From the NCBI GenBank assembly GCA_016709845.1, contig JADJMA010000060.1, positions 62,001 to 126,000 on the forward strand: a stretch of DNA of 64,000 nucleotides, read 5' to 3'. Source of the DNA: Flammeovirgaceae bacterium (GTDB taxonomy: Bacteria; Bacteroidota; Bacteroidia; Cytophagales; Cyclobacteriaceae). Both the position numbers and the translations under genes were made by a program. How positions within the stretch are numbered: the first letter of the stretch is position 1; each line of letters starts with the position of its first letter. Shown here in pieces: positions 17,875 through 26,371 of the stretch. Below the pieces are notes generated by a model. It was not told where the DNA came from and ran no database searches. It was given only the letters and a program-made list of their open reading frames with translations.

Positions 17875-18400
17875 TTATTTTCTTTCTTCCAATGCTTTCA
17901 CTAAGCCAGCCACTGTATTCTTACCGCTCAATAAAGCAGACAATACGTTTTAGCAGGTGATTGCAACAAGGAAATGATTTCGCCAACGAGTTCGTTCTTT
18001 GATTTCAACTCTCGACCAAGGTGGCCAAATGTTCCTCTCCTATAAATAAAGAGGCTTCGATAGAAGCAGCCTTAAAAGCAGGCTTTCCTTCTAACTTTCT
18101 TCTATACTCCTGAATAACTTTAGCAGGTGCATTACCTACCTCTTTCGAGAAGATAACTCCTGAAAAGCCGCGGAGTGTCTTAAACAATTCTTCATAGTTA
18201 CCTTCCTGCTTTTCAAGCGCTTTACGAATAAGCGTGTTTTTGTAAACACGATATTCAATACCCGCCTTGAAACAGAGCCTACGGAACGCGTTGATTTGCG
18301 CTACCGTTAAGCCAGATGCATCGGTAATATAAAAGTGATTATTCTGAGAAAATTTCTCAGTCAACTCATCAATAATATGTCCTTTTTCTTCCCTGGTCAT
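17875..18400 (-). CDS. rplJ: 50S ribosomal protein L10, frameshifted near its end
   Basis: L10 anchors the L7/L12 stalk. The first 131 residues read from MTREEKGHIIDELTEKF to EEHLATLVES. The frame is then lost near 18005-18010 and again near 17950. Joining frames gives ELKSKNELVGEIISLLQSPAK and NVLSALLSGKNTVAGLVKALEERK, ending at TAA 17875-17877. The repaired protein is about 174 aa, normal for L10. It begins 10 nt after rplA and is followed by rplL, the standard order. An essential ribosomal gene with two indels within 60 bases is best explained by sequence error. Confidence 0.95.
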
Positions 18401-18410
18401 TTCTTTAGTT

Positions 18411-19109
18411 TTATAGACCTACAATCGAGCTCCTATCCACTATTATCCCCGGACTCATCGTGGAAGACAGGGAGATACTTTGAATGTACGTTCCCTTCGA
18501 TGAAGCTGGCTTTAATTTGACTACCGTATTGATAAGTTCAGCAGCATTATCTTTTATTTTGTCTGCGCTGAAGGAAGCCTTACCTACACTAGCATGAATA
18601 ATTCCTTGTTTATCAATTTTAAAGTCCACCTTACCCGCCTTCACATCTTTTACTGCTTTTCCAACTTCCAGGGTAACTGTTCCTGACTTCGGGTTAGGCA
18701 TTAAGCCGCGAGGGCCAAGTACCTTACCTAATTTACCGACTTTAGCCATAACAGTAGGCATAGTGATAATCACGTCCACATCTGTCCAACCGGCTTCAAT
18801 CTTTTTAATATAATCGTCTAATCCAACATGCTCGGCACCCGCATCCTTGGCCTCCTGTTCTTTATCAGGCGAGCAAAGAACCAATACACGAACAACCTTA
18901 CCCAAACCATGCGGAAGAGATACAACACCTCTTACCATTTGATCTGATTTCTTAGGATCAACACCTAAACGAATGTCTACATCAACCGATGAGTCAAACT
19001 TGGTAAAGGAAATATCCTTCAACAAATTGGCTGCATCTCCCAAAGAATACTCCTTCTCCGGATTGTATTTGGCGAGAACCGCCTTTCTGTTTTTTGTCAA
19101 CTTTGCCAT
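18411..19109 (-). CDS. rplA: 50S ribosomal protein L1
   Basis: The protein has 232 aa, full length. It contains the L1 signature around IITMPTVMAKVGKLGKVLG and GLMPNPKSGTVT. L1 forms the mobile stalk at the E site and in other bacteria represses translation of rplK-rplA by binding their mRNA. It is 9 nt downstream of rplK and 10 nt upstream of rplJ. The frame is intact. Confidence 0.98.
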   Translation of the reverse strand: MAKLTKNRKAVLAKYNPEKEYSLGDAANLLKDISFTKFDSSVDVDIRLGVDPKKSDQMVRGVVSLPHGLGKVVRVLVLCSPDKEQEAKDAGAEHVGLDDYIKKIEAGWTDVDVIITMPTVMAKVGKLGKVLGPRGLMPNPKSGTVTLEVGKAVKDVKAGKVDFKIDKQGIIHASVGKASFSADKIKDNAAELINTVVKLKPASSKGTYIQSISLSSTMSPGIIVDRSSIVGL

Positions 19110-19118
19110 GATGCTTAA

Positions 19119-19562
19119 TTATTTATCCCAAGGGGCATTTCCACTCACTGACACACCCATGCTACGAGCTGTTCCTGCCACCATCTTCATGGCCGACTCT
19201 ACTTTAAATGCATTTAAGTCAGGCATTTTAAGCTCAGCAATTTTCTTTATCTGATCCCAGGTAATAGAGCCCACTTTTACGCGGTTGGGTTCTTTTGAAC
19301 CATTCTGGATTTTAACTGCCTCCATAATAAGAACAGCCGCTGGGGGCGTCTTTATTACAAAGTCAAAAGACTTATCATTATAAATAGTGATAAGCACTGG
19401 CAATACTTGCCCCTGCTTATCCTGGCTTCTTGCATTAAACTGCTTGCAAAAATCCATGATATTCAATCCCTTCGAACCGAGGGCAGGACCAATAGGAGGG
19501 GCCGGATTGGCCTGACCACCTTTTACCTGCAATTTCAAATAACCTATTATTAACTTAGCCAT
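19119..19562 (-). CDS. rplK: 50S ribosomal protein L11
   Basis: The protein has 147 aa. The N-terminal KLQVKGGQANPAPPIGPALG and C-terminal GTARSMGVSV motifs are diagnostic. L11 binds the GTPase-associated centre of 23S rRNA with L10 and L12 and is needed for RelA activation where present. It lies 7 nt after nusG. The frame is intact. Confidence 0.98.
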   Translation of the reverse strand: MAKLIIGYLKLQVKGGQANPAPPIGPALGSKGLNIMDFCKQFNARSQDKQGQVLPVLITIYNDKSFDFVIKTPPAAVLIMEAVKIQNGSKEPNRVKVGSITWDQIKKIAELKMPDLNAFKVESAMKMVAGTARSMGVSVSGNAPWDK

Positions 19563-19569
19563 TGTATTA

Positions 19570-20130
19570 CTAGTCTAACTTTTCTACTTGCATATAACTG
19601 AGCTCTACGGGGGTGTTTCTTCCAAAGATTTTCACCATAACGTTGAGCTTCTTTTTGTCTTCAAAAATTTCTTCCACCGAACCAGTAAAACCACTGAATG
19701 GCCCATCCATTACTTTTACTGATTCTCCCTTTATAAAAGGAGTTTCTAATTTCTCTTCAAACTGATCTATCTCATCTACCTTTCCTAAAATCCGGTTTAC
19801 CTCAGTTTGTCTTAAGGCAACAGGCTCTTTTGAAGTGGCGCTTGAGCCATTAGTACCCAAAAAACCAATTACGCCAGGAATATTATTTACTGTATGATAG
19901 GCCTCCCCGTTAGATAAGTCTGCAGAAACCAAAACATAGCCCGGAAAGAAATTTCTTTCTCTCACACGTTTTTTTCCATTGCGCATCTCATACACCTTCT
20001 CAGACGGGATCATCACCTGCGGAATAAACTCGACTAGTTTAGACCGTTCGATCTCGGTTTCCAGGTAAGATTTTACTTTCTTTTCCTGGCCGCTGATTAC
20101 GCGTAAAACATACCACTTTAGCTCTCCCAT
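19570..20130 (-). CDS. nusG: Transcription termination/antitermination factor NusG
   Basis: The protein has 186 aa. It has the NGN domain (MGELKWYVLRVISGQEKKVK and FFPGYVLVSADL) and a C-terminal KOW domain (GPFSGFTGSVEEIFEDKKKL). NusG couples RNA polymerase to the ribosome or to Rho; the KOW domain can bind S10, also encoded in this window. It begins 5 nt after secE. The frame is intact. Confidence 0.97.
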   Translation of the reverse strand: MGELKWYVLRVISGQEKKVKSYLETEIERSKLVEFIPQVMIPSEKVYEMRNGKKRVRERNFFPGYVLVSADLSNGEAYHTVNNIPGVIGFLGTNGSSATSKEPVALRQTEVNRILGKVDEIDQFEEKLETPFIKGESVKVMDGPFSGFTGSVEEIFEDKKKLNVMVKIFGRNTPVELSYMQVEKLD

Positions 20131-20135
20131 TTCGT

Positions 20136-20327
20136 TTATAATTCTCTATAAAACCAAGCTAAAGCGTTCTTAAAACCTAAATCAACAAGCCCAATCATGA
20201 TGGCGAATATCAAAGAGGCAACCAGCACCAAAATGGCGCTACTCTGCAACTCATTGAAATTGGGCCACGAAACCTTATTACGGATTTCGTCAATGGACTC
20301 TAAAATATAGTTCTTAACTTTTTCCAT
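20136..20327 (-). CDS. secE: Preprotein translocase subunit SecE
   Basis: The protein has 63 aa from the ATG at 20325-20327 (MEKVKNYILESIDEIRNKVSWPN). The amphipathic helix with KVSWP is the SecE signature, followed by one membrane span (SAILVLVASLIFAIMIGLVDL). A longer in-frame start would lie inside the tRNA-Trp gene and is rejected. SecE clamps SecY in the protein-conducting channel. It leads the secE-nusG-rplK-rplA-rplJ-rplL-rpoB-rpoC series. Confidence 0.95.
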   Translation of the reverse strand: MEKVKNYILESIDEIRNKVSWPNFNELQSSAILVLVASLIFAIMIGLVDLGFKNALAWFYREL

Positions 20328-20347
20328 CCACTTTTTTAATTCTTTTG

Positions 20348-20420
20348 CACGGGCGGAGAGACTCGAACTCCCAGCCAACGGTTTTGGAGACCGCTACTCT
20401 ACCAATTGAGCTACGCCCGT
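20348..20420 (-). tRNA. tRNA-Trp (anticodon CCA)
   Basis: The 73-nt cloverleaf has acceptor arms ACGGGCG/CGCCCGT with discriminator G, the D-arm GCTCAATTGGTAGAGT, the anticodon loop CTCCAAA and the T-loop TTCGAGTC. The sequence downstream is GCAAAAG, so CCA is not encoded. It lies 20 nt before secE, a conserved Bacteroidota arrangement. Confidence 0.96.
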
Positions 20421-20476
20421 TTACTGTTCGCTCCCTTCTAAACTGCACCCGTACAACCCTCAATTTAAAAGGACTG

Positions 20477-20507
20477 CAAAGGTAGAATAAGACCCAAAGA
20501 AAACAAA
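20477..20507 (-). promoter_or_regulatory. Promoter of tRNA-Trp-secE-nusG operon
   Basis: TTTG (20507-20504), 19 nt, TACCTTTG (20484-20477) is a perfect match to the Bacteroidota promoter consensus. The -33 box begins within the tuf terminator stem. Confidence 0.88.
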
Positions 20508-20539
20508 AGCGTTTCCAAGAAAAATCTCAGAAACGCTTT
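20506..20539 (-). terminator. Terminator of tuf
   Basis: AAAGCGTTTC (20506-20515) pairs with GAAACGCTTT (20530-20539) around a 14-nt loop. It is followed on the minus strand by TGTTTTCTTT. It lies 60 nt after the tuf stop. Confidence 0.8.
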
Positions 20540-20598
20540 ACATTGATTATCAGATAATTACCCCATCCAGCTAAAGCCAAATGGGTTATTTAAGAGTC

Positions 20599-21786
20599 TT
20601 AGTCAAGAATTTCAGTTACCTGACCTGATCCTACTGTACGGCCACCCTCACGGATAGCGAAACGAAGACCTTTCTCCATAGCAATCTTGTTGATCAAAGT
20701 CACTTCGATTGAAACGTTATCGCCAGGCATAACCATTTCTACACCTGCAGGAAGAGTACACTCACCTGTAACATCTGTAGTACGGAAATAGAACTGAGGA
20801 CGGTATTTGTTAAAGAATGGGGTATGACGACCACCTTCTTCTTTAGAGAGAACGTAAACTTCAGCTTTGAATTTAGCGTGTGGAGTTACTGAGTTTGGCT
20901 TACAAATAACCATACCACGGCAAATTTGCTCCTTTTCAATACCACGTAACAACAAACCTACGTTGTCACCGGCTTCACCTTTATCAAGGATCTTACGGAA
21001 CATTTCAACACCAGTAATGGTAGAGGTAAGATTTTCAGCACCCATTCCAAGAATTTGAACCGGATCACCAGTTTTAATTATACCACGCTCAACACGGCCA
21101 GTAGCAACTGTACCACGACCTGTGATTGAGAACACATCTTCAACTGGCATCAAGAAATCTTTGTCAATTGCACGAAGAGGAATTGGAATGAAGTTATCTA
21201 CTGCATCCATTAATTCTTCAACTTTAGCAACCCATTTTGGTTCGCCATTCAATGCACCCAATGCAGAACCTTGAATTACTGGCATGGTGTCGCCAGGGAA
21301 GCTATAGTAAGTCATGAGTTCACGAACTTCCATTTCAACAAGTTCTAACAATTCAGGATCGTCAACTAAGTCTACTTTGTTCATGAATACAACAAGTGCT
21401 GGTACACCAACCTGACGAGCAAGAAGGATGTGTTCGCGAGTTTGTGGCATAGGACCATCAGTTGCAGCAACTACTAGAATAGCTCCATCCATTTGGGCAG
21501 CACCTGTAACCATGTTCTTGACATAGTCAGCGTGGCCCGGACAATCAACGTGCGCGTAGTGACGATTAGCCGTAGCATATTCAACGTGTGATGTGTTGAT
21601 GGTAATACCTCTTTCTTTTTCTTCAGGAGCATTATCAATTGAAGAGAAATCTCTCATTGAAGCAAGTCCTTTAGAAGCAAGTACTTTAGTAATCGCAGCA
21701 GTAAGTGTGGTCTTTCCGTGGTCAACGTGACCAATAGTACCAATGTTTACGTGCGGTTTAGAGCGGTCAAAATTTTCCTTTGCCAT
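20599..21786 (-). CDS. tuf: Elongation factor Tu
   Basis: The protein has 395 aa, full length and unbroken. The P-loop GHVDHGKTTLTAAI, then DCPGHADYVKNM, NKVD and GSALGAL, mark the GTPase domain. Domains 2 and 3 follow (FSITGRGTVATGRVERG, EGGRHTPFFNKYRPQFYFRTTDVTG given by its ends EGGRHT and TTDVTG). EF-Tu delivers aminoacyl-tRNA to the ribosome. It is the last gene of a tRNA-Tyr-Gly-Thr-tuf unit, the same tRNA-tufB association known in enterobacteria. No tuf follows fusA in the str operon, so this may be the only copy. Confidence 0.98.
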   Translation of the reverse strand: MAKENFDRSKPHVNIGTIGHVDHGKTTLTAAITKVLASKGLASMRDFSSIDNAPEEKERGITINTSHVEYATANRHYAHVDCPGHADYVKNMVTGAAQMDGAILVVAATDGPMPQTREHILLARQVGVPALVVFMNKVDLVDDPELLELVEMEVRELMTYYSFPGDTMPVIQGSALGALNGEPKWVAKVEELMDAVDNFIPIPLRAIDKDFLMPVEDVFSITGRGTVATGRVERGIIKTGDPVQILGMGAENLTSTITGVEMFRKILDKGEAGDNVGLLLRGIEKEQICRGMVICKPNSVTPHAKFKAEVYVLSKEEGGRHTPFFNKYRPQFYFRTTDVTGECTLPAGVEMVMPGDNVSIEVTLINKIAMEKGLRFAIREGGRTVGSGQVTEILD

Positions 21787-21890
21787 GTTGAAATCGTAGT
21801 TAAAAGTTTAAAAGTGTATAATTATTATAAAGTTCTCATTTATGGCTTCCTCATCAGAAGCATTACACACCCTAAAACATTTTAAGCCTG

Positions 21891-21909
21891 TCGAATAAGG
21901 GTTATTCGA
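21891..21909. repeat. Inverted repeat in the tuf 5-prime leader
   Basis: TCGAATAA (21891-21898), GGG, TTATTCGA (21902-21909): a perfect 8-bp stem with 3-nt loop between tRNA-Thr and tuf. It may be an RNA-processing or stability element. Nothing else is evident in the 258 nt between tRNA-Thr and tuf. Confidence 0.55.
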
Positions 21910-22044
21910 TGGATCTGCTGATACTTTATGGTGGTCGCTACGCACCGGTAATCATCAATCCAATCAATATAAAATTTCAAAGTTTCTATAAATGTCCTTC
22001 CGATCGTTATCGAAATAGACGCAGAAATCTAAATTCATTCATAG

Positions 22045-22116
<72 letters not shown>

Positions 22117-22229
22117 ATTGTAATTCAAAATTTAAAATCCAAGATTTAAAATTTTGCATCTGTCAAAAGCCCAAACCCAACCTCAAGCCTAAATTTTATA
22201 TTCAGAGTCTTGAATTTTGAATTCGCTTG

Positions 22230-22302
22230 AGCGGGAGACGAGGCTCGAACTCGCGACCTATAGCTTGGAAGGCTATCGCTCTACCAACTGAGCTACTCCC
22301 GC
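22230..22302 (-). tRNA. tRNA-Gly (anticodon TCC)
   Basis: The 73-nt cloverleaf has acceptor GCGGGAG/CTCCCGC, the D-arm GCTCAGTTGGTAGAGC, the anticodon region AGCCTTCCAAGCT and the T-arm GCGAGTTCGAGCCTCGT. The spacer to tRNA-Thr is A/T-rich with ATTCAAAATTTAAAAT-like words. Confidence 0.96.
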
Positions 22303-22393
22303 ATTTCGATTAAAAGTTTTTAATTTTAGAGTTAAAATTCAAAGTTGATCACTAAAATTTGAATTCGTAAATCTTCAATCGTAAATCCTTCTG

Positions 22394-22476
22394 TGGGGAG
22401 AACAGGATTCGAACCTGTGAAGACATAAGTCAACAGATTTACAGTCTGTCCTCGTTGGCCGCTTGAGTATCTCCCC
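22394..22476 (-). tRNA. tRNA-Tyr (anticodon GTA)
   Basis: The 83-nt tRNA has acceptor GGGGAGA/TCTCCCC, the anticodon region GACTGTAAATC, a long variable arm and discriminator A. It is the first tRNA of the tuf unit. Confidence 0.95.
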
Positions 22477-22564
22477 CAACGATTTTATTTTAAAGTGAGA
22501 ACGTTTAAAGGCTTTTCATGCCTTTATCACTATTATTCTGGCTTTCGCTGAAAAAATAGGAGTG

Positions 22565-22595
22565 CAAAATTATACGCTTTTTCGGTTTAGACAAA
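22565..22595 (-). promoter_or_regulatory. Promoter of the tRNA-Tyr-Gly-Thr-tuf operon
   Basis: TTTG (22595-22592), exactly 19 nt, TAATTTTG (22572-22565) fit the Bacteroidota consensus. The -7 box is 89 nt before the tRNA-Tyr 5-prime end. Confidence 0.85.
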
Positions 22596-22644
22596 CCCCA
22601 ATGCCATTTTAAATAGAGAATGTGAAGAATTGGGGTTGTAAAGG

Positions 22645-22950
22645 CTATATGATCACAATCTCCTTAATGACATCAGATCCAAACTCCTTCTGAAAGACTT
22701 CTATTATCTTGTTCTTGTGTAAGGAAAGGTCATTTTTCATAGCGGGGCTATCTAATTCTACAAAAAGGACCTGATTACGCATGTATAGTTTTTTGGTTCG
22801 CTTGGCTACCGGCTTACCAACCATTCGCTCCCAGCTACTTATAAGGTTGGCCTCGTCAAAACGTGATTTTATGCGATATCTATTGAGCAATTGCTGGATG
22901 GCTTGCCCAATATGTTGCGTATTTCCCTCTTCGTTTATGTTTTTAGCCAT
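22645..22950 (-). CDS. DciA-like DUF721 protein
   Basis: The protein has 101 aa. It carries the DUF721 pattern ISSWERMVGKPVAKRTKKLYMRN, then LFVELDSPAMKNDLSLHKNKI. Members of this family include DciA, the ancestral loader of the replicative helicase DnaB in bacteria lacking DnaC/DnaI; Bacteroidota generally rely on it. The gene overlaps the end of recF by 16 nt on the same strand, so the two are translationally coupled. That fits a joint role in replication and repair. The frame is intact. Confidence 0.85.
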   Translation of the reverse strand: MAKNINEEGNTQHIGQAIQQLLNRYRIKSRFDEANLISSWERMVGKPVAKRTKKLYMRNQVLFVELDSPAMKNDLSLHKNKIIEVFQKEFGSDVIKEIVII

Positions 22951-24052
22951 TCTTGTCGAAAGGTACCACTTTCTATAATAAACAGCTGTGCTTGCAAACC
23001 GGCATCCATCAGGATTTGCTGACTCCTTCCCTGCCGTGCATCGGTGATAAAAAGTTGACCAAAAATACCCTGGTTTATAAGTTTTAATAACTGTTGAATC
23101 CTCAGATCGTCCAGTTTATCAAAATATCATCTAGCAGCAGAATGGGCTTAACCTGTTTTTCCGTAGCAAGTATTTGAAACTCCGCAAGTTTTAGTCCGAT
23201 TAGAAAAGACTTTTGTTGCCCCTGAGAGCCTACTCTTTTTAATTCCAGTTCATTTAAAGTGAACAGAAAATCATCGCGATGCACCCCGGAAGTTGTTCTT
23301 TGCAGCAAGAGATCTCGTTGTAAGTTCTTCTTTAACAACAGTTCCAAATCAACTCCCCTAAGATCAGACCTATATGTTATATCAACTTTTTCGAAAGGTT
23401 CACGCACCAAAAAGTCATAATGCTTACTAAATATTGGTTTAAAATTTTCAATAAACGCCCTTCTTGTCTTGTAAATATAATCGCCAGCAAGTGCCAGCTT
23501 TAAATCGTAACTGGCTATAAGATCTGTATCTACCTTTCCTCTTTCAGAAAAAGTACGTAACAAACTATTACGTTGTTTCAGGTGATGATTGTATTGGATT
23601 AAACTATCGAGGTAGATGCGATCCAGTTGACTTATTAGCACATCAAAAAATTTTCTTCTCAGTTCCGATCCATCCCAAATCAATTCAATATCCTGTGGAG
23701 CTATCAACACAACCGGATATTTACCCACATGACCTGAAAACTTGATTATCTCCTGATCATCTTCGAACAGACTCTTCTTCTCTCCCTGCCGAATAGAGCA
23801 AATCACCTCCTTTTGTTTGTTCGAGATTTCAAAAGTTCCTTTTACTAGAAACCCCAATTGATCATGACGTACGTTTTGCAGATCGTATTGATTAAACGCA
23901 CTCTTGGTGAAAGAGAGATAATAGATAGCATCGAGTAAATTGGTTTTGCCGCTACCGTTTTTTCCAAAAAAGCAATTGATTTTCTCCTCAAAAGTTAAAT
24001 TCACTTCTGCGTGATTCTTGAAATTATACAGACGCAGTTTTTGAAGAAACAC
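22935..24052 (-). CDS. recF: DNA replication and repair protein RecF, one frameshift
   Basis: This SMC-like ATPase helps load RecA at single-strand gaps. The N-terminus FLQKLRLYNFKNHAEV leads to the Walker A FGKNGSGKTNLLDAIYYL. The ABC signature region is VGSQGQQKSFLIGLKLAEF and Walker B is PILLLDD. A T is missing from the run near 23112; restored, the reading is DDIFDKLDDLRIQQLLKLINQG through QLFITDARQ and ends at TAA 22935-22937. The repaired protein has about 372 aa, a normal length. The start is a GTG at 24052. It diverges from pdhA with a 100-nt gap. Confidence 0.93.
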
Positions 24053-24091
24053 AGTTTATCAGGATAATTATCTCAATTAAGCGCCTCCCTG

Positions 24092-24122
24092 TTTGGTGAT
24101 TGGGAAAGGGTGCGTATTTTCG
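24092..24122 (+). promoter_or_regulatory. Probable promoter of pdhA
   Basis: TTTG (24092-24095), 19 nt, TATTTTCG (24115-24122) match the Bacteroidota promoter pattern with one mismatch in the -7 box. The pdhA ATG is 30 nt further on. Confidence 0.65.
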
Positions 24123-24152
24123 CAGTTCACATTTTCATCAAAATTAGCAATT

Positions 24153-25186
24153 ATGGCAACTACCGCCCAAGCTAAAGGCAGCACGTCTAAAAAAGAAAAG
24201 AAGGCCTACTCGAAAGAAACCTATATGTTTTGGTTCGAGAGCATGCTTCTGATGCGGAAATTTGAAGAGAAAGCAGGCCAGTTATACGGTATGCAAAAAA
24301 TCCGCGGATTTTGTCATTTATACATCGGCCAGGAGGCCTGCGCTGCTGGTTCGGTAAGTGCTTTGCAAAAAGGCGATAAATATATTACAGCTTATCGCGA
24401 CCACGCGCATCCTTTGGCGCTGGGGACAAGTCCTAATGCGATTATGGCCGAATTGTATGGCAAGGAAACTGGGATTTCGAAAGGCAAAGGCGGCTCTATG
24501 CATATTTTTGATAAGGAGCATAACTTTTTTGGTGGCCATGGGATTGTGGGTGCACAGGTTCCGCTTGGCGCGGGAATTGGTTTTGCCGAAAAATATAACA
24601 AGACCGGCAAACTCTGCATTTGTTATATGGGTGACGGTGCCGTTAGGCAGGGTGCATTTCATGAAGCCCTAAACCTGGCTATGCTATGGAAGATTCCGGT
24701 AATATTTGTTATCGAAAATAATGGATATGCCATGGGTACTTCCGTGGAACGCACGTCCAATGTACATGAATTATATAAGCTGGGCGAATCGTATGACATT
24801 CCTTCAGAACCCGTTGATGCCATGAATGTGGAGGCGGTTCACGAATCAGTCGAAAGAGCGGCCAAACGCGCCCGTGCCGGGGAAGGACCTACCTTGCTGG
24901 AATTTAGAACGTATCGGTATAAAGGACACTCTATGTCCGACCCGCAAAAGTATCGTTCAAAAGAAGAAGTGGAAGAATACAAGCATCGCGACCCGATTGA
25001 ACAAGTGCGCCATACCATTCTTGATAAAAGATCGCAACAGAAAAAGATCTGGCTGCTATTGAAGAGAAAGTAAATGCGCAGGTTGAAGAAAGTGTAAAGT
25101 TTGCTGAAGAATCAAACTACCCCGATCCATCGGAAGCCCTTAAAGATATCTATGCCGAGCCCGATTATCCCTTTATTATGGATTGA
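24153..25186 (+). CDS. pdhA: Pyruvate dehydrogenase E1 component, alpha subunit, one frameshift
   Basis: With the beta subunit this thiamine-diphosphate enzyme decarboxylates pyruvate and feeds acetyl groups to E2. The start is the ATG at 24153. The substrate region FCHLYIGQEACAAG and the thiamine-diphosphate motif GDGAVRQGAFHEALNLA ending IENNGYAMGT are clear, as is the loop YRYKGHSMSDPQKYR. Near 25027 one A is missing. The repaired end reads KIATEKDLAAIEEKVNAQ and finishes with DYPFIMD at TGA 25184-25186. The full length is about 344 aa. The beta subunit is not in the window; the next gene has its own promoter. Confidence 0.93.
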
Positions 25187-25193
25187 ACTCCCT

Positions 25194-25224
25194 TTTGTTT
25201 AATAAGTTCGAATTCTTAGTTTTG
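25194..25224 (+). promoter_or_regulatory. Promoter of the TPR-protein gene
   Basis: TTTG (25194-25197), exactly 19 nt, TAGTTTTG (25217-25224) is a perfect consensus match. The expected start site falls inside the pdhA terminator hairpin at 25226-25254. Confidence 0.8.
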
Positions 25225-25225
25225 C

Positions 25226-25265
25226 GTCCCGTTCTGGAAACAACTGAACGGGACTTTTATTTTTA
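25226..25265 (+). terminator. Terminator of pdhA
   Basis: GTCCCGTTC (25226-25234) pairs with GAACGGGAC (25246-25254) around an 11-nt loop, then TTTTATTTTT. It lies between the -7 box and the start codon of the next gene. Confidence 0.8.
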
Positions 25266-25271
25266 AGAAAC

Positions 25272-25958
25272 ATGGCAAAGAAGGAAGAAAACAAGGATCT
25301 GTTAGAGAATCCAGAAGTCATTCAGGAAAAATTAATGAGTGTAGAAGACTGGTTTGAACATAACCCAAAGACTGCTATTGGTATTGCTACGGGCATCATG
25401 CTTTTAATCGGGGCTTTCTTTGGTTACCGTTATTACATGGGCAATCAGGATGGGCTCGCGCAGAAAGAAATGTTTCAGGCCGTTCATTATTTTGAGGCCG
25501 ATAGTTTAAATCTTGCCCTTAACGGGGATGGCAATAATCTTGGATTTCTTCAGATTATTGAAGATTACGGAATGACTGACGCAGGCAACCTGGCAAATTT
25601 TTATGCTGGTGCTATTTATTTGAAGCAGGGTAAATTTCCATTAGCTGTTTTCCATCTGGAAGATTTTAGCGCCAGTGATCTGTTGGTACAGGCCCGTGCC
25701 TATAGCCTGATGGGTGATGCCTATATGGAACAAAAAGATTTTGAGAGCGCGGCTAAGTATTACGCCAAGGCCGCAGCTTATAAGCCCAACAAAGAATTTA
25801 CTCCCATCTATTTAATGAAGGAGGCACTGGCTTATGAAAAACTGAACGAAAACGAAAAGGCGAAGGCCGCCTATCAAACTATTATAGATAAGTATTGGGA
25901 GTCGAGCGAATTACAAAATGCCAAAAAGTTTAAGGCACGCCTGGAGGCTAACTCGTAG
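25272..25958 (+). CDS. Membrane-anchored tetratricopeptide-repeat protein
   Basis: The protein has 228 aa. One membrane span (TAIGIATGIMLLIGAFFGYRYY, residues about 35-56) is followed by TPR units at about 110-225. Examples are ALAYEKLNENEKAKAAYQTI and ARAYSLMGDAYMEQKDFES. The orientation should put the repeats outside the cytoplasm, like YfgM-type proteins that work at the Sec machinery; that parallel is only structural. Conserved homologues in Bacteroidota often lie beside ribH, as here. The frame is intact, and it is followed by a strong terminator. Confidence 0.75.
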   Translation: MAKKEENKDLLENPEVIQEKLMSVEDWFEHNPKTAIGIATGIMLLIGAFFGYRYYMGNQDGLAQKEMFQAVHYFEADSLNLALNGDGNNLGFLQIIEDYGMTDAGNLANFYAGAIYLKQGKFPLAVFHLEDFSASDLLVQARAYSLMGDAYMEQKDFESAAKYYAKAAAYKPNKEFTPIYLMKEALAYEKLNENEKAKAAYQTIIDKYWESSELQNAKKFKARLEANS

Positions 25959-25979
25959 GTAAAGTTTATCAGCGAATTG

Positions 25980-26013
25980 AAAGGATCATGTAAACCATGA
26001 TCCTTTTTTATTT
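25980..26013 (+). terminator. Terminator of the TPR-protein gene
   Basis: AAAGGATCATG and CATGATCCTTT form an 11-bp stem with a loop of about six bases, then TTTATTTT. Confidence 0.9.
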
Positions 26014-26040
26014 TCTATTTTTATATAAAATTACTTTGCC

Positions 26041-26258
26041 ATGGAAACCGCAGCCATAAAAAAAGAATTGCATGAATACATTGAGGATGCAGATGAAAGA
26101 CTGCTAAACCTCATCTACGGGATGGTAATTGCCGATAAACACGGATATCAAGTTCAGGATTGGCATGAAAAATAATTGAAGAGAGATTGGTTGAGTACGA
26201 AAAAACCTGCGTGGTAAGCTGGGAAGACTTTATGAAGGAAATCGAAAAAATGAGATGA
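26041..26258 (+). CDS. Antitoxin-like (addiction module component) small protein, one frameshift
   Basis: With one A restored near 26174 the gene encodes 72 aa. It starts METAAIKKELHEYIEDADER, continues IEERLVEYEKTCVVSWEDF and ends MKEIEKMR. The layout is a helical N-terminus with LLNLIYGMV, then a region ending in xSWEDxxxEI. It resembles the putative addiction-module component family of Bacteroidota, where the C-terminal tail neutralises a RelE/ParE toxin. No toxin gene follows: the next 80 nt hold only a short frame (MRYLLILSKPDFQI). It may therefore be an orphan antitoxin or a remnant. It is flanked by the TPR-gene terminator and ribH. Confidence 0.55.
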
Positions 26259-26371
26259 GATATCTGTTGATTTTATCCAAACCTGATTTCCAAATTTAGT
26301 ATTGTCAATTCTTTTTTGTCAACTGTCAATTACTATTGCGATCCAACTCTAATCAGAAAACGAAATTAACT

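Noticed and set aside
17839..19119. L10 or L1 leader motifs in the ribosomal-protein operon
   Set aside because: The gaps between nusG, rplK, rplA and rplJ are 7-10 nt, too short for a separate leader structure.
20328..20378. Longer N-terminus for SecE
   Set aside because: The extra codons fall in the tRNA-Trp gene; the ATG at 20327 gives the normal SecE length.
26259..26371. FMN riboswitch before ribH
   Set aside because: The 113 nt hold only short GTCAATT repeats; the conserved RFN elements are not present.
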